Position numbers and translations under genes: made by a program. The notes beneath the pieces were generated by a model, which did not search any database, was not told where the DNA came from, and saw only the letters and a program-made list of their open reading frames with translations. 64,000 bases of DNA, taken from Drosophila persimilis. Taxonomy: Eukaryota > Arthropoda > Insecta > Diptera > Drosophilidae. Positions 21,097 through 33,328 of the stretch are shown here, in pieces (position 1 is the stretch's first letter; the number at the start of each line of letters is the position of its first letter). Location of the stretch: positions 20,486,001 to 20,550,000 of the forward strand of contig NW_020825289.1 in NCBI RefSeq assembly GCF_003286085.1, in the 5' to 3' direction.

Positions 21097-22324
21097 TTAC
21101 CAACGCAACTTCCTGTTGATGGTCTTCAGGAGCGGATAGGACTCGCCGCACTGTCCGCGGTAGTCGTCGGTCTCTAGAGACCAGATCATGGCACCGGCCA
21201 GATTCTTGGACAGAGCAAAGTCCATCTTGTACTGCACACTGAGGACATTGTCGTAGCTGACCCACTGGTCGCCAGAGTAGGCGTAGGGAGCGGCGTTGTT
21301 GTAGTCGAAGACGGTGTACCAGTTGTTCAAACAGATCTCGTTGTAGCCCATGTATCCGCTGTCGCCAGTGTAGGGGCCGGAATTACCGGCTCCGCGGCAC
21401 GGTGCTCCAGGCCAGTTCTGGGAGGAGTCGGACAGCTGGTAGCTGTGACCGTAAGTACCAACACCGAGGACGAGCTTGTTGGCAGGAGCACCCTGGCTGA
21501 GCCAGAAGTTGATGGCATTCTCCACAGCCCACTGGGGCGCGTTGAAGCCCGTGTAGCCATCGGAAGCCATGGCGAAGTCATAGGTCATCACGTTGATGAA
21601 GTTCACGTGCTGGGCGATGTTGGCGATCTCATAGGAGCCGCTGGCCAGCGATTCTCCCGCACCGACAGCGATTCCCAGCTCATAGCCGTAGGGCGCAAAG
21701 CTATAGGAGAAAATGGTTGTTTTCAGATAAAGGGTGATTCTTAGGTGATTGGGACTGTGGACTTACGCTTCCTTGATTTCTCGCAGTAGGGTCACAAAGT
21801 TGGAGCGATCGTCCCAGTTGCCACCACGTTGATTGGGGTATTCCCAGTCCAGATCCAAGCCATCGAATCCATTGTTACGCAGCAGGTTGAGGGCCGAGTT
21901 GATGAAGTTCTGGCGCTTGTACCAGTCACCGGCCATCGAGGAGTACTTGGTGGATCCCTCGTTCCAGCCGCCGACCACGGCGAGGACCTTCAGATTGGGA
22001 TTCTGACGCTTCAGACCGACGGCCTGGCTAATGAAGCCCAGATCGTAGTCCAGCCACGTGTCCAGGGAGTTAATATCGCCATTGTCGTTGATCCCGAAGA
22101 AGGAATAGCTCAGATGCGTGCACAGACCAGCGTCGATGTTGGAGACATCGAACTTTCCATTGCCGCTGCGGTAGTTCGCCCACGTGCCCCAATAGCAGTT
22201 CACGATGCCTGGATTTGTTAAAAGGATATTATCGGATACAACACGACTTATAGTTGCACTCACGTTCAGCACCGATCACCTGGCTCAGGCAGAGGGCCAC
22301 GAGTAGTGTCAATAGTTTTCCCAT
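21097..22324 (-). CDS. Cht9: Secreted GH18 chitinase without CBM (Cht9-like)
   Basis: Three exons, 22324-22264, 22208-21767 and 21700-21097, give 368 residues. A signal peptide (LLTLLVALCLSQVIGA) precedes a complete GH18 domain: LAVVGGWNEGSTKYS, FDGLDLDWEYPNQRGG with catalytic Glu, NVMTYDFAMASDG and GAMIWSLETDDYRGQCG. The frame stops right after the barrel (INRKLRW), so there is no linker or chitin-binding domain, unlike its neighbours. It lacks the intron that splits exons 2 and 3 in the Cht4-like gene, while the other positions and phases match, indicating tandem descent with intron loss or gain. It is likely a gut chitinase acting on soluble or loosely packed chitin. The symbol rests on length, domain content and the neighbouring CG10527-like gene. 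Confidence 0.9.
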
Positions 22325-22339
22325 TTCAGTAATGCTGGC

Positions 22340-22420
22340 TGAGATCGAATCCCTCACTGTATTTATACCTTCCTACCATAGGCCATGGGCCCTATCGTTA
22401 TCCCTATCCTTATCCTTATC
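22340..22420 (-). promoter_or_regulatory. Core promoter of the Cht9-like gene with clustered GATA sites
   Basis: Minus-strand TATAAATA at 22367-22360 is followed by an initiator TCAGCC with its A at 22340. Upstream are two adjacent GATAAG sites (minus strand, 22420-22415 and 22414-22409) and two looser GATA cores (22394-22404). The leader is about 16 bp long. Confidence 0.6.
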
Positions 22421-22440
22421 TAGGTAGGTATGCTGATAGC

Positions 22441-23127
22441 TCCTCCACTCGACTGACAAATTTATTGAAGATTATGTACTCGAAAGTGTTTTGAATGTGC
22501 AATATTTATGGGACTCTCGTCTCGGTATCTCAATTTCAAACTGATTTCTGTTGCCCATCACTTAGCTCTTCGGTGAAGGAACTTTATAGACCCATTAAAT
22601 TAGGGGATAAGAAATTTGTCAATTAATTTTCGTTCTAATTATACTTTCATTGGTATTTCATAGATAAATGGAATCCGAGGGGCAAAACATAACTTCTTTC
22701 ATTGGAAAGCATTTCAATTATCATCCACAGAAGTACGACAGTCCAATCCAAGGATTCTTTCGTAAACAATCTCTTGTCGTTAGGGACAGATCTCAAAGAA
22801 AATATTTACCCCGATTTCTCATTTAAGTATCAGTTTTCCGTCCAAGCATTTCCATCAGAGACAATTCAACATGTAGTTGCCTACTTTAGGGCGTGTTTTT
22901 TATTTTTCTTAAACATATACAATGTTTATTTTAGCAATTTGTGCGAACAAAATTATAAACTTTCGGACGTCGATTCGAGATTCGTTAACAATATTGAATA
23001 GAAATGCAAGAATAAATATAATCCATAATTTATGCGTCCAGTTGAACTGTAAGCCGCGCAGATAAACAATTGTGATTCAGTGCGTGTTTCCTCAGAGATT
23101 CCGAGATTCCCAAAGGGTATCCCAGAT
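22441..23127. other. Intergenic DNA and 3' UTR of the CG10527-like gene
   Basis: A/T-rich and non-coding, with AATAAA-like sequences near 23010 on the plus strand. The 3' UTR of the minus-strand gene occupies the right end. No gene seen. Confidence 0.5.
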
Positions 23128-25134
23128 TTAGTTGGCGACGTAGATCTCGAACTCCTTGTAGGCCAGCTCCTCGCCGCCGTAGGGGATGTAGCAGCAGCCG
23201 TGAGAGGGCTGAACCTTTCCCACGGTTATGGTGCCGTCGTGGGTGGCGCGGCCGATGAACAGGGGCTCACCTTCGGCAGTCTCGCCGGCGGGCAGCGCGT
23301 TGGGTGGAATGTTGCCAGCCTCGACGGGGACCCATTGGCCGCCGCCGGCGCACAGGACCTCGTATTCGCCGTGTCCGTGCTCGCCGCCTCCGTAGGCAAT
23401 GTAGGTGACCCCGTGCGAAGGATGCAGCTTGCCGGGAATCAGATCACCCTCATGGCGTGCGCGAGCAATGTACAACTGCTCGCTTCCGTCGAATCCTCCC
23501 TGCATGGAATTTGGTGGCACCTCTCCGTTGGCGGCTGGCACCCAGCATCCGGGACCACTGCCCGTTGGAGCAGCAAAGCCCATGGCCGGGGCCGATGGGG
23601 CAGAGTCTGTAAGAGAATAGGATCGTTACTCTCAGGGCCATTTTGCGAACCTCCAGTCCCAAAACTCACCATCCAACAACCAGGTACCGCTGGCACCCCA
23701 GCCCGTGCAGATGCCGACAAAGTTCACCGGGAACAGGTCTCCGGCATCGTAAGAGAGGAAGGCGGCAGCATCGCCCTCACGACCCACAGTAATGACATTG
23801 TCGTACCAGCGAATCCAGAAGCCGCGGAACTCTCCGGCGTCCAGAATCCCGGGCGTGGGCACCTCCACCAACTCGGGCTTTTGGCGGTCCTTGCGGATCA
23901 CCGACTTGCTATTCTCCCATCCGCCCAGGAAGATCTCGTAGATGGGTCCGCTCTCTTGTGGGGAGGGGGTCAGAGCCAGATGGGCATCCTTGGGCGAGCG
24001 CACCTTGAAGGTGAACACTCCACCGCTGGCCGGGAAGAACTGGTACTCCAATTTATCGGGTGTGTTGATTTCTGTGAAAAAAAGAGGCACTCTTTTAGCT
24101 TTTGTTGCAGCTGTACCTGTAACCACATCTGAGTGGTGGGAAGGTTTGGAGGTTTGATCGCCAAATATCTGCCACAAACCACAGAGTGAATCTATCAGAA
24201 ATATCAGAACTGGAACAGGCTGTACCGCAAAAGAATTCGCTGTTATTTTTATGTTTATATATTCTATATGTATACCACGACAGATATAGAATGTTTCTCA
24301 GAATGTTTAGCGTCTGTTTTTGTTTTCGCTTCTTTATTAGCGGCATTCGGCGTGATGTCATTCCGATTGCTGTTCGTTATTTCTGAAATGTTCTATCCCG
24401 TTCTAGCACTCAAGCTACGGCCGAGCCCAGCTTATAGCTCAAGAGTGAGGTGAGCCAGGTCTATGGTGTCTGTAACCCATACTCGAACAGATACGAACAT
24501 TTGACTGGATCTGTTTGGATCTGTGTGATTGTTACACGAAAAGTTTTCCTAAGCAACATTAGTCCCATGACATCATTTAGGTGCATCTCGCTTGTCTGAC
24601 CCCCAGGTTCTGGTTCCTCCCTAGCACATTCTTATTGATTATTGCCAGAGTTCAAGGCGAAGACTCAAGGTGTGACTCAGTCTGATTTGCTGTATACTAT
24701 GTATGATTTTCGGACAATTTGAATGGCAACAAAATTAGATGTTTTCTTCGTTTGCACGATAATTGAATCTGGATGATGACAAGGTGAAAGTTGCCTACGT
24801 TTTCCACAGTCCAGTCCCGCGAAACTACTTTACATCTTTCCAGGGCATAAATCAATTGACACTATAAAAAATAACCTAACAATCAGAAATCTTCCCCACC
24901 AGATGATTTATATGTTTCGTTTACTTCAGATGTTTTCGATTCTAGGAGAATACTGACACAGTTCTTTTGCTTCTGCTTCTGCTTTTGCTTTGGGCGTTGG
25001 GCCAAAAGTTTCTCTGTATTCCACTTGCCGCTGTGTCTCTTTGTGTCAACGCTTACCCAATTAATAATATTCCATTATCCAATAGCTCTATGCACTCCAC
25101 CCACACTCACTCCAAGGTACTCACCAATGGTCAT
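23128..25134 (-). CDS. FAMeT-domain / DM9-repeat protein (CG10527-like)
   Basis: Three coding exons: a 10-nt exon 25134-25125 (Met-Thr-Ile plus one base, donor GTGAGT), then after a 1.05-kb intron 24071-23670 and 23606-23128; 296 residues. The N-terminal half is the farnesoic acid O-methyltransferase-type domain (EYQFFPASGGVFTFKV, FRGFWIRWYDNVITVGREG, VGICTGWGASGTWL). The C-terminal half holds two DM9 repeats, each ending in a pattern like KLHPSHGVTYIAYGG or KVQPSHGCCYIPYGGEE. DM9 proteins bind mannose-type glycans in other invertebrates. Despite its historical name, methyltransferase activity should not be assumed, since no SAM-binding motif is visible. There is no signal peptide, so it is probably cytosolic. 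The tiny first exon is supported by phase 1 compatibility and my recollection of the fly N-terminus MTIEINTPDKLEYQF. Confidence 0.85.
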
Positions 25135-28100
25135 GATTGCTGTTTTTCACTTTACGTTGTTCGCTTATTGAGATTCAGATTGGAACTGCCGTCATAGAGC
25201 TAATTTGCCGGCGAAGTAAGCCCCACACGACCCAAATGGGTGAGAGAGCGGCATCAGTGCGAAAACAGACTAAAAGCTCCAACAGCTTTCGCTCTGGCAT
25301 TGTGTTGTGGTGTGCGATCATTGTTTCTGGTTACCAGAAAGTAGACGACTGTACCTGCCGGTAACTATTTTTGATTTCTGCATGCATATGCATGCCTTTT
25401 GCTGCAGTAGGTTGACTAATAAAATCATTTCCTCCATGATTATGTATAGCATAAGTACATATATATATGTATATGGTACACCTAAAAAAAAATATAAGTC
25501 ATTTTAGACTTGAAAGAGTGTATGACGACTTCGGTGTTTCAAGGGTAGTTTTCGTAACTAGTTTCTCTCGGCACTTCTATGAGTCAGAGTTTAGCAAAAG
25601 CTGCTGCTGATGTCATCAAGCACAGCGAAAGCTTAAGAGGGAGCGAAAGAGGGTATATTAGTTTCGGACACAGCACTTAATATCGCTCTAGTCAGTTTGA
25701 GAAGATTAAGTAAATACGTAGAGTAGATAAGCATCGATGATTTATCGAATATTGCTAAAGTCTGTTTGATTTCCTAGGGTACTTTTAACGCTCAACGACC
25801 GTTTTAGACGTTCCCTTCTCAGTCTCTTTGGTTGTGCTTTCGTCATTTATGGCGTCATGTGTCGGATTTATTTGAATTTGTCACATGCGCGAAAACCAAA
25901 CCTACCAAACCGGAGCACCAAAAGTTCTAGAGCAATGACTTCACCGCAGAGGCACAAGACGAGGCACTAAAATATATGAACAACATGTGAAAATTATTAA
26001 CTATTTCCATTTCAAATCTGGGATCAATTATGAAGCATACTTTTAGGATAAATGGTTATATGACTTCACCTTCTGGGGCCGTCCGCCTGGACACCCCCTC
26101 CTAGCAGGGTGCGCCGGTTGCGCGACTTATCTTTCTTTTGCGTCATTTATTTTCGGTATCCCCTTTTATCGCTTGGAGTTTTCAAATGTTAGTCGATGCC
26201 GTTCCGTTTCGCCGGTTGGCCGCGCTCCTGCGTCTCCGTTTTTAAAGACACGTGCAGACAGAGCAGAGCTTTTCATCGGAACGAAAATAATATGCGATAA
26301 ACAAATTGTGCTATTAGTAACAGCAAAAAAGTGCCAGGCAGTGCCAATTCTTGTGATAAGAGTCGATTAATTGCTCATTCCGCCACAGACTCGTACTATT
26401 GGTGTATTTATATCGCAGACCAGACACCTGAACAGACTTACATACTCGCCCATGTAATCGCATGGCAAACCATATGGCTGGCAGACGAATAAACAAACAA
26501 TAAATGGTGCTTGGCTCGATAAAGCTTTTACAGTATACCGTTTAGGATTGGTGGTAACGTAGGCCGATCATGTTACTGGATGGGATTCGGATTACATTAC
26601 TCGTAGCTTAGAGAGTACAATACCGTATGGATGAGTAATCATCGGAGCCTTATCTTATATGTGAATATCGTTCAGATTTGCACTTTATAGACTGACGAGC
26701 CCCCAAAAACCAACTACGCAGATAAGCGGGCAAAAAAACAAGTTAACTTTGTTTACACTTTCCCATTTAGCTTTATTGTTCCATTTGCATAACAGCTTGA
26801 CCTCTGGAATGTAACACCAGACCCGCACAGAACAGCACTCAAATGCAATTCTATTAGGGAATATTTTCGTTTTCTCTGTTTCTTTAAATTGGAATAAATT
26901 AACACGATTAAATTAGGGTTTCCGTTCCTGTGCTTTGCACCACTTTCAAAAACAATTGCAAATCTGCGCGCAGGCTGGATGGGATGGGATGGGATGGGTA
27001 TGGGCTGATTCAATTGGATTCAATTTACCCTCAGTTTCAATCCGGCCACTAGAATTTCTTAAAAGACAGGCCTCCTCTTCCCAGTGTCGAGGGAGCAGGA
27101 GCAGACAATTGAGACTAAAGTGCCCTAGGGCAATCAACTCAACACTTATATATGGACTATAGATAAATGGATGTACAGGAATGGAATAAATAGCGAAAGG
27201 AAAAGTTTAATACACTGAAAACCTGGCCACATTGTTTTCAAATGTATCTGCTCACGTGAAATATAAATAATTCTTATGAAATATTTATCTCAAAATTTAA
27301 GCAAAGATTTGTGTGTATGCTCTTCTCTTGACGAGCCCCTTAACACTTGAACACTTTTAAAAAACTATGTACATATGTATGTATGTATGTCCTATATATA
27401 AAGCGGTGTCTGGACCTTCGACTATACTATGTGTATATGCTTTTGTGGTGAATATCTGAAAGGTTGAAAAACTGGTTTCCCTTGCTCTCACTCTCTGAGA
27501 CTTACCGAGATTTACCTTTTTTTTCGAGTTGATTTGATAACTGATTTACTGTGAATTCGGAACCCTTTGATATGTTATATTTAACTTCTGAATAATGTGA
27601 TTCGCACTTGGTAATGGAGTTGTTCCGATAACTTTTTGCTTATCTTTTGCGTCTCTCTTTTGCGCTGCGTGGCTGTTTGTACCATGTACATTGTACATTG
27701 ATATCTTGAGAGAAAAATGTCTTGTTTTGACAACATTTCTACACTCACATCACATCATTTTTGGAACGGAACCGGTTTGTCTGGCAAAGGTACCTACTTA
27801 TGGTACTCAGCAATTGGCAAGGGCACCTTGAAAGTGACATAAATATATAGTATGTTTGTGAAATGTTCCTAAACATTTTATTTAGGGGGTCGGTCTTTCT
27901 TGCTGTTTTACTGTCAACACGTCAGATTTCAGATTCTCTTGCAAATTGCATAAAACACGAAGGCCGTCAGAGTGCGAGAAGTACAAACAACGAAATTTTA
28001 TGCAAGAACGAAGAGTATTCATATATCGGGAGAGGAAAAGGGTACAGTGTAGGAAAAGAACCGGCGGGCGGAATATACACTCGTGACGCTCGTCACACAC

Positions 28101-28390
28101 GATGAGAACGAACCGGACCCCTCTCTTTTCTCTTTTTCTCTCCCACTCGACAACAGCTGGTATATTTATACTATCCGACATGGGCTGGCTTTCGTTTCTT
28201 CCCTTTTCGAGAGTGATAACTGAAGCCAAGCCACGACGCTCAAGAGTTTGTTGAACAGTGTAAAACCACACAACCAACCAATGTGCTCTGCTCTCTCTTC
28301 TTCTCTCTGCCTGTGGGGCCACTTTTGGATATGTAATGCTAATGTGGTGTGGTGTGGAGAGCACGCGAGAGGTTGTATGTAGAAGCGAAA
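25135..28390. other. Large gap between the CG10527-like gene and Treh
   Basis: No coding exon recognised on either strand; small frames have no splice or family support. A TATA-like GTATATTA (25653-25660) and a TCAGTT initiator at 25692-25697 sit 40 bp apart, wider than usual, so a promoter here is only possible. GGGAT repeats occur at 26976-27000. The region may hold the leader of the CG10527-like gene and distal Treh promoters. Confidence 0.45.
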
Positions 28391-28430
28391 CTATTTAATA
28401 AACCGTAAGTTAGCGCGATCGTCATTCGGT
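28391..28430 (+). promoter_or_regulatory. Candidate promoter for the cytosolic Treh transcript
   Basis: TTTAATAAA (28394-28402) lies about 29 bp before a TCATTC initiator whose A is at 28424. About 240 bp of A-rich leader then lead to the ATG at 28665. Placement by motif spacing only. Confidence 0.35.
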
Positions 28431-28664
28431 GGCGAAAAAAGCTCGGACAAACAACAAGTGGGCCAAAAACGCTAACGCTGAAGAGAAGCTAAAGCGGCAA
28501 AACGGAGCAATAAAGTGATCGAAGTTCAGTGGCAAAGGAAAAACAAGACAAAAACAAAACGCAAGAATATTTTAGCCAAATTAAAATCTGTGTGTGCCAC
28601 TCGCTGCGCTGCGGCTATTTGCAAATTGCTCGCCGCAACTCCAGAAACCATCCTTATCCGCACC

Positions 28665-28714
28665 ATGGCTGCTCAAACGGGTCCTACCACCAATCACAAA
28701 ATAAACGGAAACGG
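28665..28714 (+). CDS. Treh: Treh alternative first coding exon (cytosolic form)
   Basis: A 50-nt exon: ATG in a good context (CACC ATG GCT), 16 codons (MAAQTGPTTNHKINGN) and two bases of a Gly codon, then a GTGAGT donor. Phase 2 matches the acceptor at 37884 of the common trehalase exons, so splicing gives an in-frame protein of 557 residues with no signal peptide. The polar N-terminus implies a cytosolic trehalase. The exon lies 9.2 kb upstream of the common exons. Its membership in Treh is inferred from phase, strand, lack of any other downstream partner, and known trehalase isoform diversity in flies. Confidence 0.6.
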
Positions 28715-31700
28715 GTGAGTAGTTTTCTTTGGTGTGATTATGTTTTTTTTCGATACGGTTCTGCGGTTGCATAAGCTGGCAGAACTGCAGAAATGTGCAT
28801 TCGATTGCCAAGGAAAGCCATCTGCTCTGCTGTCTAGAAGAGTGCTTTCACTTTCCTCCCCTGTCCTGCCCCCGGGCCAGCGGAGGAGTTGGCCAAAATG
28901 TCTCGCCAATCGGTATCGTATCCCATAGGGATACATATAGTTTATAGTTTTATTTTAAATCGCTGCTGCTGCTATTTTGCTATTCTGTGATTCGGTGCCA
29001 ATGCCATAGTTTTTGTTTTTCTCGATTCTGTTTTTCGCTTTTGTTTTGTTTTATCGCTTACTTACGCACACTGGTGGTGCCAGCCGGCCAAAATTTCCTC
29101 TGTCCTATGCGTTGTTTGTATACCCTATGAAAGGCTATTTGTTGTCATCATCAGAAGTTTTGTCGATCAATATTCACAAAATCTGTAGCTGCCAAAAGAT
29201 CTTCGATCTCCAAAGAGATCGATGTAAGGATGTACTACTGTGTACTAAAACTAAGTACTTCCCTTCGATGCAGCTATTGGAGAGTATTTAAACTTCGCTT
29301 TCGATTAGCTGACAACTGTTTTCATTTTGTTTTGCTTTTCGATATTTGTGTTCTCAAGTGGTCTCCAAATGGAAAAGAGAGTAAATGGTATAATACTCGT
29401 ACACCAAGAAGAAGAGATTAAGTCTCGTACTATTTCATTTATAGCTGAGGTTTAAAGGGTTTCGTTTCTGGTAGCAGCAGTTCTCGAGCGGGTATAAGCG
29501 TTAAGTGGACGTGTAAACAGTGTAATACTTTCGACAATTTCCATGCACTTTCGTGACAAATGTGCACTGCAAATGCATTTAAAAGCAGTACAAAAATATA
29601 TCAATATTTAGCCAGCAGAGTTGTTAAGCACGTGTCGGACCCGATGTCACATACGACCTTGTGTTGGTGCCACCTTTGGAATTTTAGTTGGCAACGGGCA
29701 AAAAGTACCCGACGTACAACAGGTGTGGGAAATATGAATCACTGGAAGAAATGCATGTGCACTTTGAGTTGTAAGAACTGAACTTAAGGACTGGTGTTAT
29801 CAGTGCTATCAGAACAACGCGCCCCCATCTTCTGATAGGCGAGCCCCTTCATTGTTTCCTACGAATCTAAATTGCCCTGGAAAATCCGGTAATACAGGTA
29901 GCTGATTGCATGACTATCGACATTCGTACTTTGCAGTTTTCCAGTTCCGACGCTTGACGAATTCCATCCGTTTGCATTTTCAAGTTGGCAGCGACGCTTA
30001 AAATTCCGGTTCCAGTCAATTTTACAGTACATATTTGTTTTTATTCTTTCTGGTAAAGACTTAATTATTAAAATCTAATTCTTCAGCGCAGCAAATCATA
30101 GATCACAAATATGTACATATATGTACATGTATTTATTTTATTACACGCCACGAATTGACACTTGACATGTATATGGTTTTTACATGCATCTTCTACATTG
30201 CTACCCGCCCAACAGTATGCAACAGATTTAACGGCTTCAGTTCTAATTTCCAGTAATCAACGTATACTTAATGTAGACGTAATTCTGTGAAACAGATCAG
30301 TGCTAGTGAGACATAACGAGCTCAGCTCGTTAAGACCAATATTTGGTGATCCAATAAGGAATGGTCCTGGCACTTATGTATGTTGCTTCTGCTGCTGGAT
30401 GTATGGCATCTATAGTACTGTTATCTATAGTATTCAAGTGATGAATAGTTTTAATAAAGTGTTTGTTAGTCACATCAAACCCTGTTTAACAGCAAATCTG
30501 TCTCTATATTCGTTGATAGCTACCATTATTCCTAGATTTCTCTCAATTACTTGCTCATAAATGCATGCAGAATATATACTCATTACAGGGAATTGTTTAA
30601 ACTGTATAAGCAGCTGCCTCTAGTCACGTTTCGCATTGGATCTGACGGATTTTCCGTGTGGTCGTCGCAGCTGATCGATGATTGGCTCTTTCCAGGCGGT
30701 GTGTCCAGTTCATATGTAATGGGGGAACAGGTTATGCCATGCCTCCTCAATTCCCCTGGCACATCGATTGCCATAGGGCACCGCACTGGAGGAGCATACT
30801 TTGTTGGTCCAGCTACTGCAACAATACGCTTATTATCAGCGCACCCTTGTTATCATCTCTGACTCTGACAGACAGACAGACAGACACCAGGGCATATTTT
30901 TCAGACAGATCCCCCTCCATTCCCAGTCTCAGTTGAAAAGTGATAATACTCAGAGCTCGTATGCATCACCTCATCACTATATTGCGCTCCAAAGGGCGCG
31001 GCTGCCTTCAGCGGTTCTCTGGGGCGTTGATTAAATCTAATCTGATTGCGATTAGAAGTTGGAGTATTCGGCATAGAGCCAGGTGAGTGTCAAGGCAGAT
31101 CGAATGCGTTCATTGTACTCTGCTCTGCGGTTGCCACTAAAGAGACGGCTGACCTTGGCTAACCTTAGTAAAAGTATTGGTTTATGGCACTGCTGGTGTG
31201 TCGATCGAACATTGTATACTCTATACTGAAAGAATGGCACTTCACTGGGGGTATAGTATGTTTTCACTTCTCCCGATAGAGTATTCCTTATGCGCATTCT
31301 TTGCCCTATCCTATCTTTGAACTAATTAATCTTATTTACTAAATCAAAAATACTCGTATTTATTATCAGAAATTTATTACCAACAATAGTACGTGTTCTA
31401 GTACTGGCTCTTAATTACCACGTTGACTCTTCTCATAAGTACAATTGAACCTTATCGGTGTAGCTTATTTATTACTAGAGGAGAGCTATAGGAAATTTAA
31501 CTGAAGTATTTACGATCTTAAAGCTGTGTCAAGTACTGAAAGCAATTCGGTTCAGAACAGTACTACGACGTGTACCGAGTGTGGAGGAAATGGCAAAACA
31601 CTTTCATAATCCACCAATCACTCATTCAGCAAACAAGCAAATTTACGCTTCACTTGAAATTATTTAACAATAACTTTTCGCCAGGAACGAACCACATTTC

Positions 31701-32169
31701 AATTCGGAGTAACGGCTGAAAGTTTGAGAAGATTATTTAACCAGTGGGTACAGTTAAAGATTTCGGCGACTCTGTTCCGATCTGTTCTGGTCAGATCTGG
31801 TCCGGGGGATTCTGGGGAAAAATGTATGTAAATCTCATTTAAAGGCAGTCTGACAGCTGCCCTCAAACGCTCAACATCTGTTCCCGGAGGAGCTGGAGAG
31901 CTGTCTATCCGTCGAGCAGTGAATTTTGATTAGAAAGAAATACTACTACTCGTACGAGCTGTACATATATAGTCCCTGCCTGCATACACATATAGTATAT
32001 AATACATGTAGTATAATAATAATCAAGTGCCGCAAAACCGAGATAATGTGAGAGTTATAAAAACTCGCACACATCGGGGCGGACTGCCAATAACAAAAGT
32101 GTGTGATATGCGCGAACAAAGTGAAAACTCATTCCAAACCAAAGAATAATATAAATAATTGTTACTTTT

Positions 32170-33328
32170 TATACCCGATACTCAAAATGAGTATTGGGGT
32201 ATATTAGATTTGTGGTAAAAGTGGATGTGTGTAACGTCCAGAAGGAATCGTTTCCGACCCCATAAAGTATATATATTCTTGATCAGCATCAATAGCCGAG
32301 TCGATTGAGCCATGTCTGTCTGTCCGTCTGTCCGTCTGTCCGTCTGTCCGTCCGTCCGTCTGTCCGTCTGTCCGTCTGTCCGTCTGTCCGTCTGTCCGTC
32401 CCCTTCAGCGCCTAATGCTCAAAGACTATAAGAGCTAGAGCAACGATGTTTTGGATCCAGACTTCTGTGATATGTCACTGCTACAAAAATATTTCAAAAC
32501 TTTGCCCCGCCCACTTCCGCCCCCACAAAGGGCGAAAATCTGTGGCATCCACAATTTTAAAGATACGAGAAAACAAAAAACGCAGAATCGTAGAGAATGA
32601 CCATATCTTTTAGACTGCAGAATCTGAATTGGATCGTATTACTATTATAGCCAGCATCAAGAAAACAATTTCATTTTTTCTCGCCCTGTCTCTCTCTAAC
32701 ACACAGGTAGCATAGGCGGCTTTGCTTAGAGTAAAACATTAGCGCCTAGATCTCAGAGACTATAAAAGCTAGAGCAACCAAATTTGGTATCCACACTCCT
32801 AATATATCAGACCGAGACGAGTTTGTTTCAAAATTTCGCCACACCCCCTTCCGCCCCCTCAAAGGATGCAAATCTGGGGATATTCACAAATCTCAAAGAC
32901 TATTAACGCTAGAGTAACCAAGTTTGGAATCCGCACTTCTCTTAGATCTCACTATAAAACGTGTATCTCAAAATTTCGCCCCACCCCCTTCCGCCCACAC
33001 AAAGGACGAAAATCTGTTGCATCCACAATATTGCAGATTCGAGAAAACTAAAAACGGAGAATCATAGATAACGACCATATCTATCAGATTGCTGAATCTG
33101 GATCAGATCAGATAATTTTTGTAGCCAAAAGGAACAAATCAATTTGCAGTGGCTACGCAGCGCGTGACATCACGCTCAGACTGATTTTCTGTCTCTCTCG
33201 CACGCACTCTTTGTCGTATCGTTTAATATTAGCGGCGTCTGCCGGAGGAAAGCCATACTGACTTAGTATCGGGTATAACTGTAGAGTTGCGGTGTCCGCA
33301 GCAACTCACAACGTTCCCCCTCGTTTTT
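32170..33328 (+). mobile_element. DINE-1/INE-1-like non-autonomous element
   Basis: Begins TATACCCGATACTC and shows the DINE-1/INE-1 signature order: TTCCGACCCCATAAAGTATA, TTCTTGATCAGCATCAATAGCCGAGTCGAT, a long (TCTGTCCG)n array at about 32312-32401, TATAAGAGCTAGAGCAAC, and repeated CCCGCCCACTTCCGCCCCCAC-type blocks. Three internal repeats of the TAGAGCAAC...CCGCCC segment are visible (near 32435, 32770 and 32905). AGTATCGGGTATA at 33267-33279 mirrors the start, and a GAGTTGC..GCAACTC hairpin follows at about 33284-33307. No ORF of Rep/helicase type. This family spreads as helper-dependent Helentron-like DNA. Confidence 0.85.

Noticed and set aside
23080..24132. 350-codon open frame on the plus strand
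   Set aside because: Antisense to the CG10527-like exons and running through their intron; the open frame follows from biased GC-rich codons of the true gene.
30551..30862. 103-codon plus-strand frame in the Treh intron
   Set aside because: No recognisable domain or splice context, and composition like surrounding intron.
32312..32401. Regular short repeats that could suggest a CRISPR-like array
   Set aside because: It is an 8-bp TCTGTCCG microsatellite inside a eukaryotic DINE-1-like element, with no spacers.
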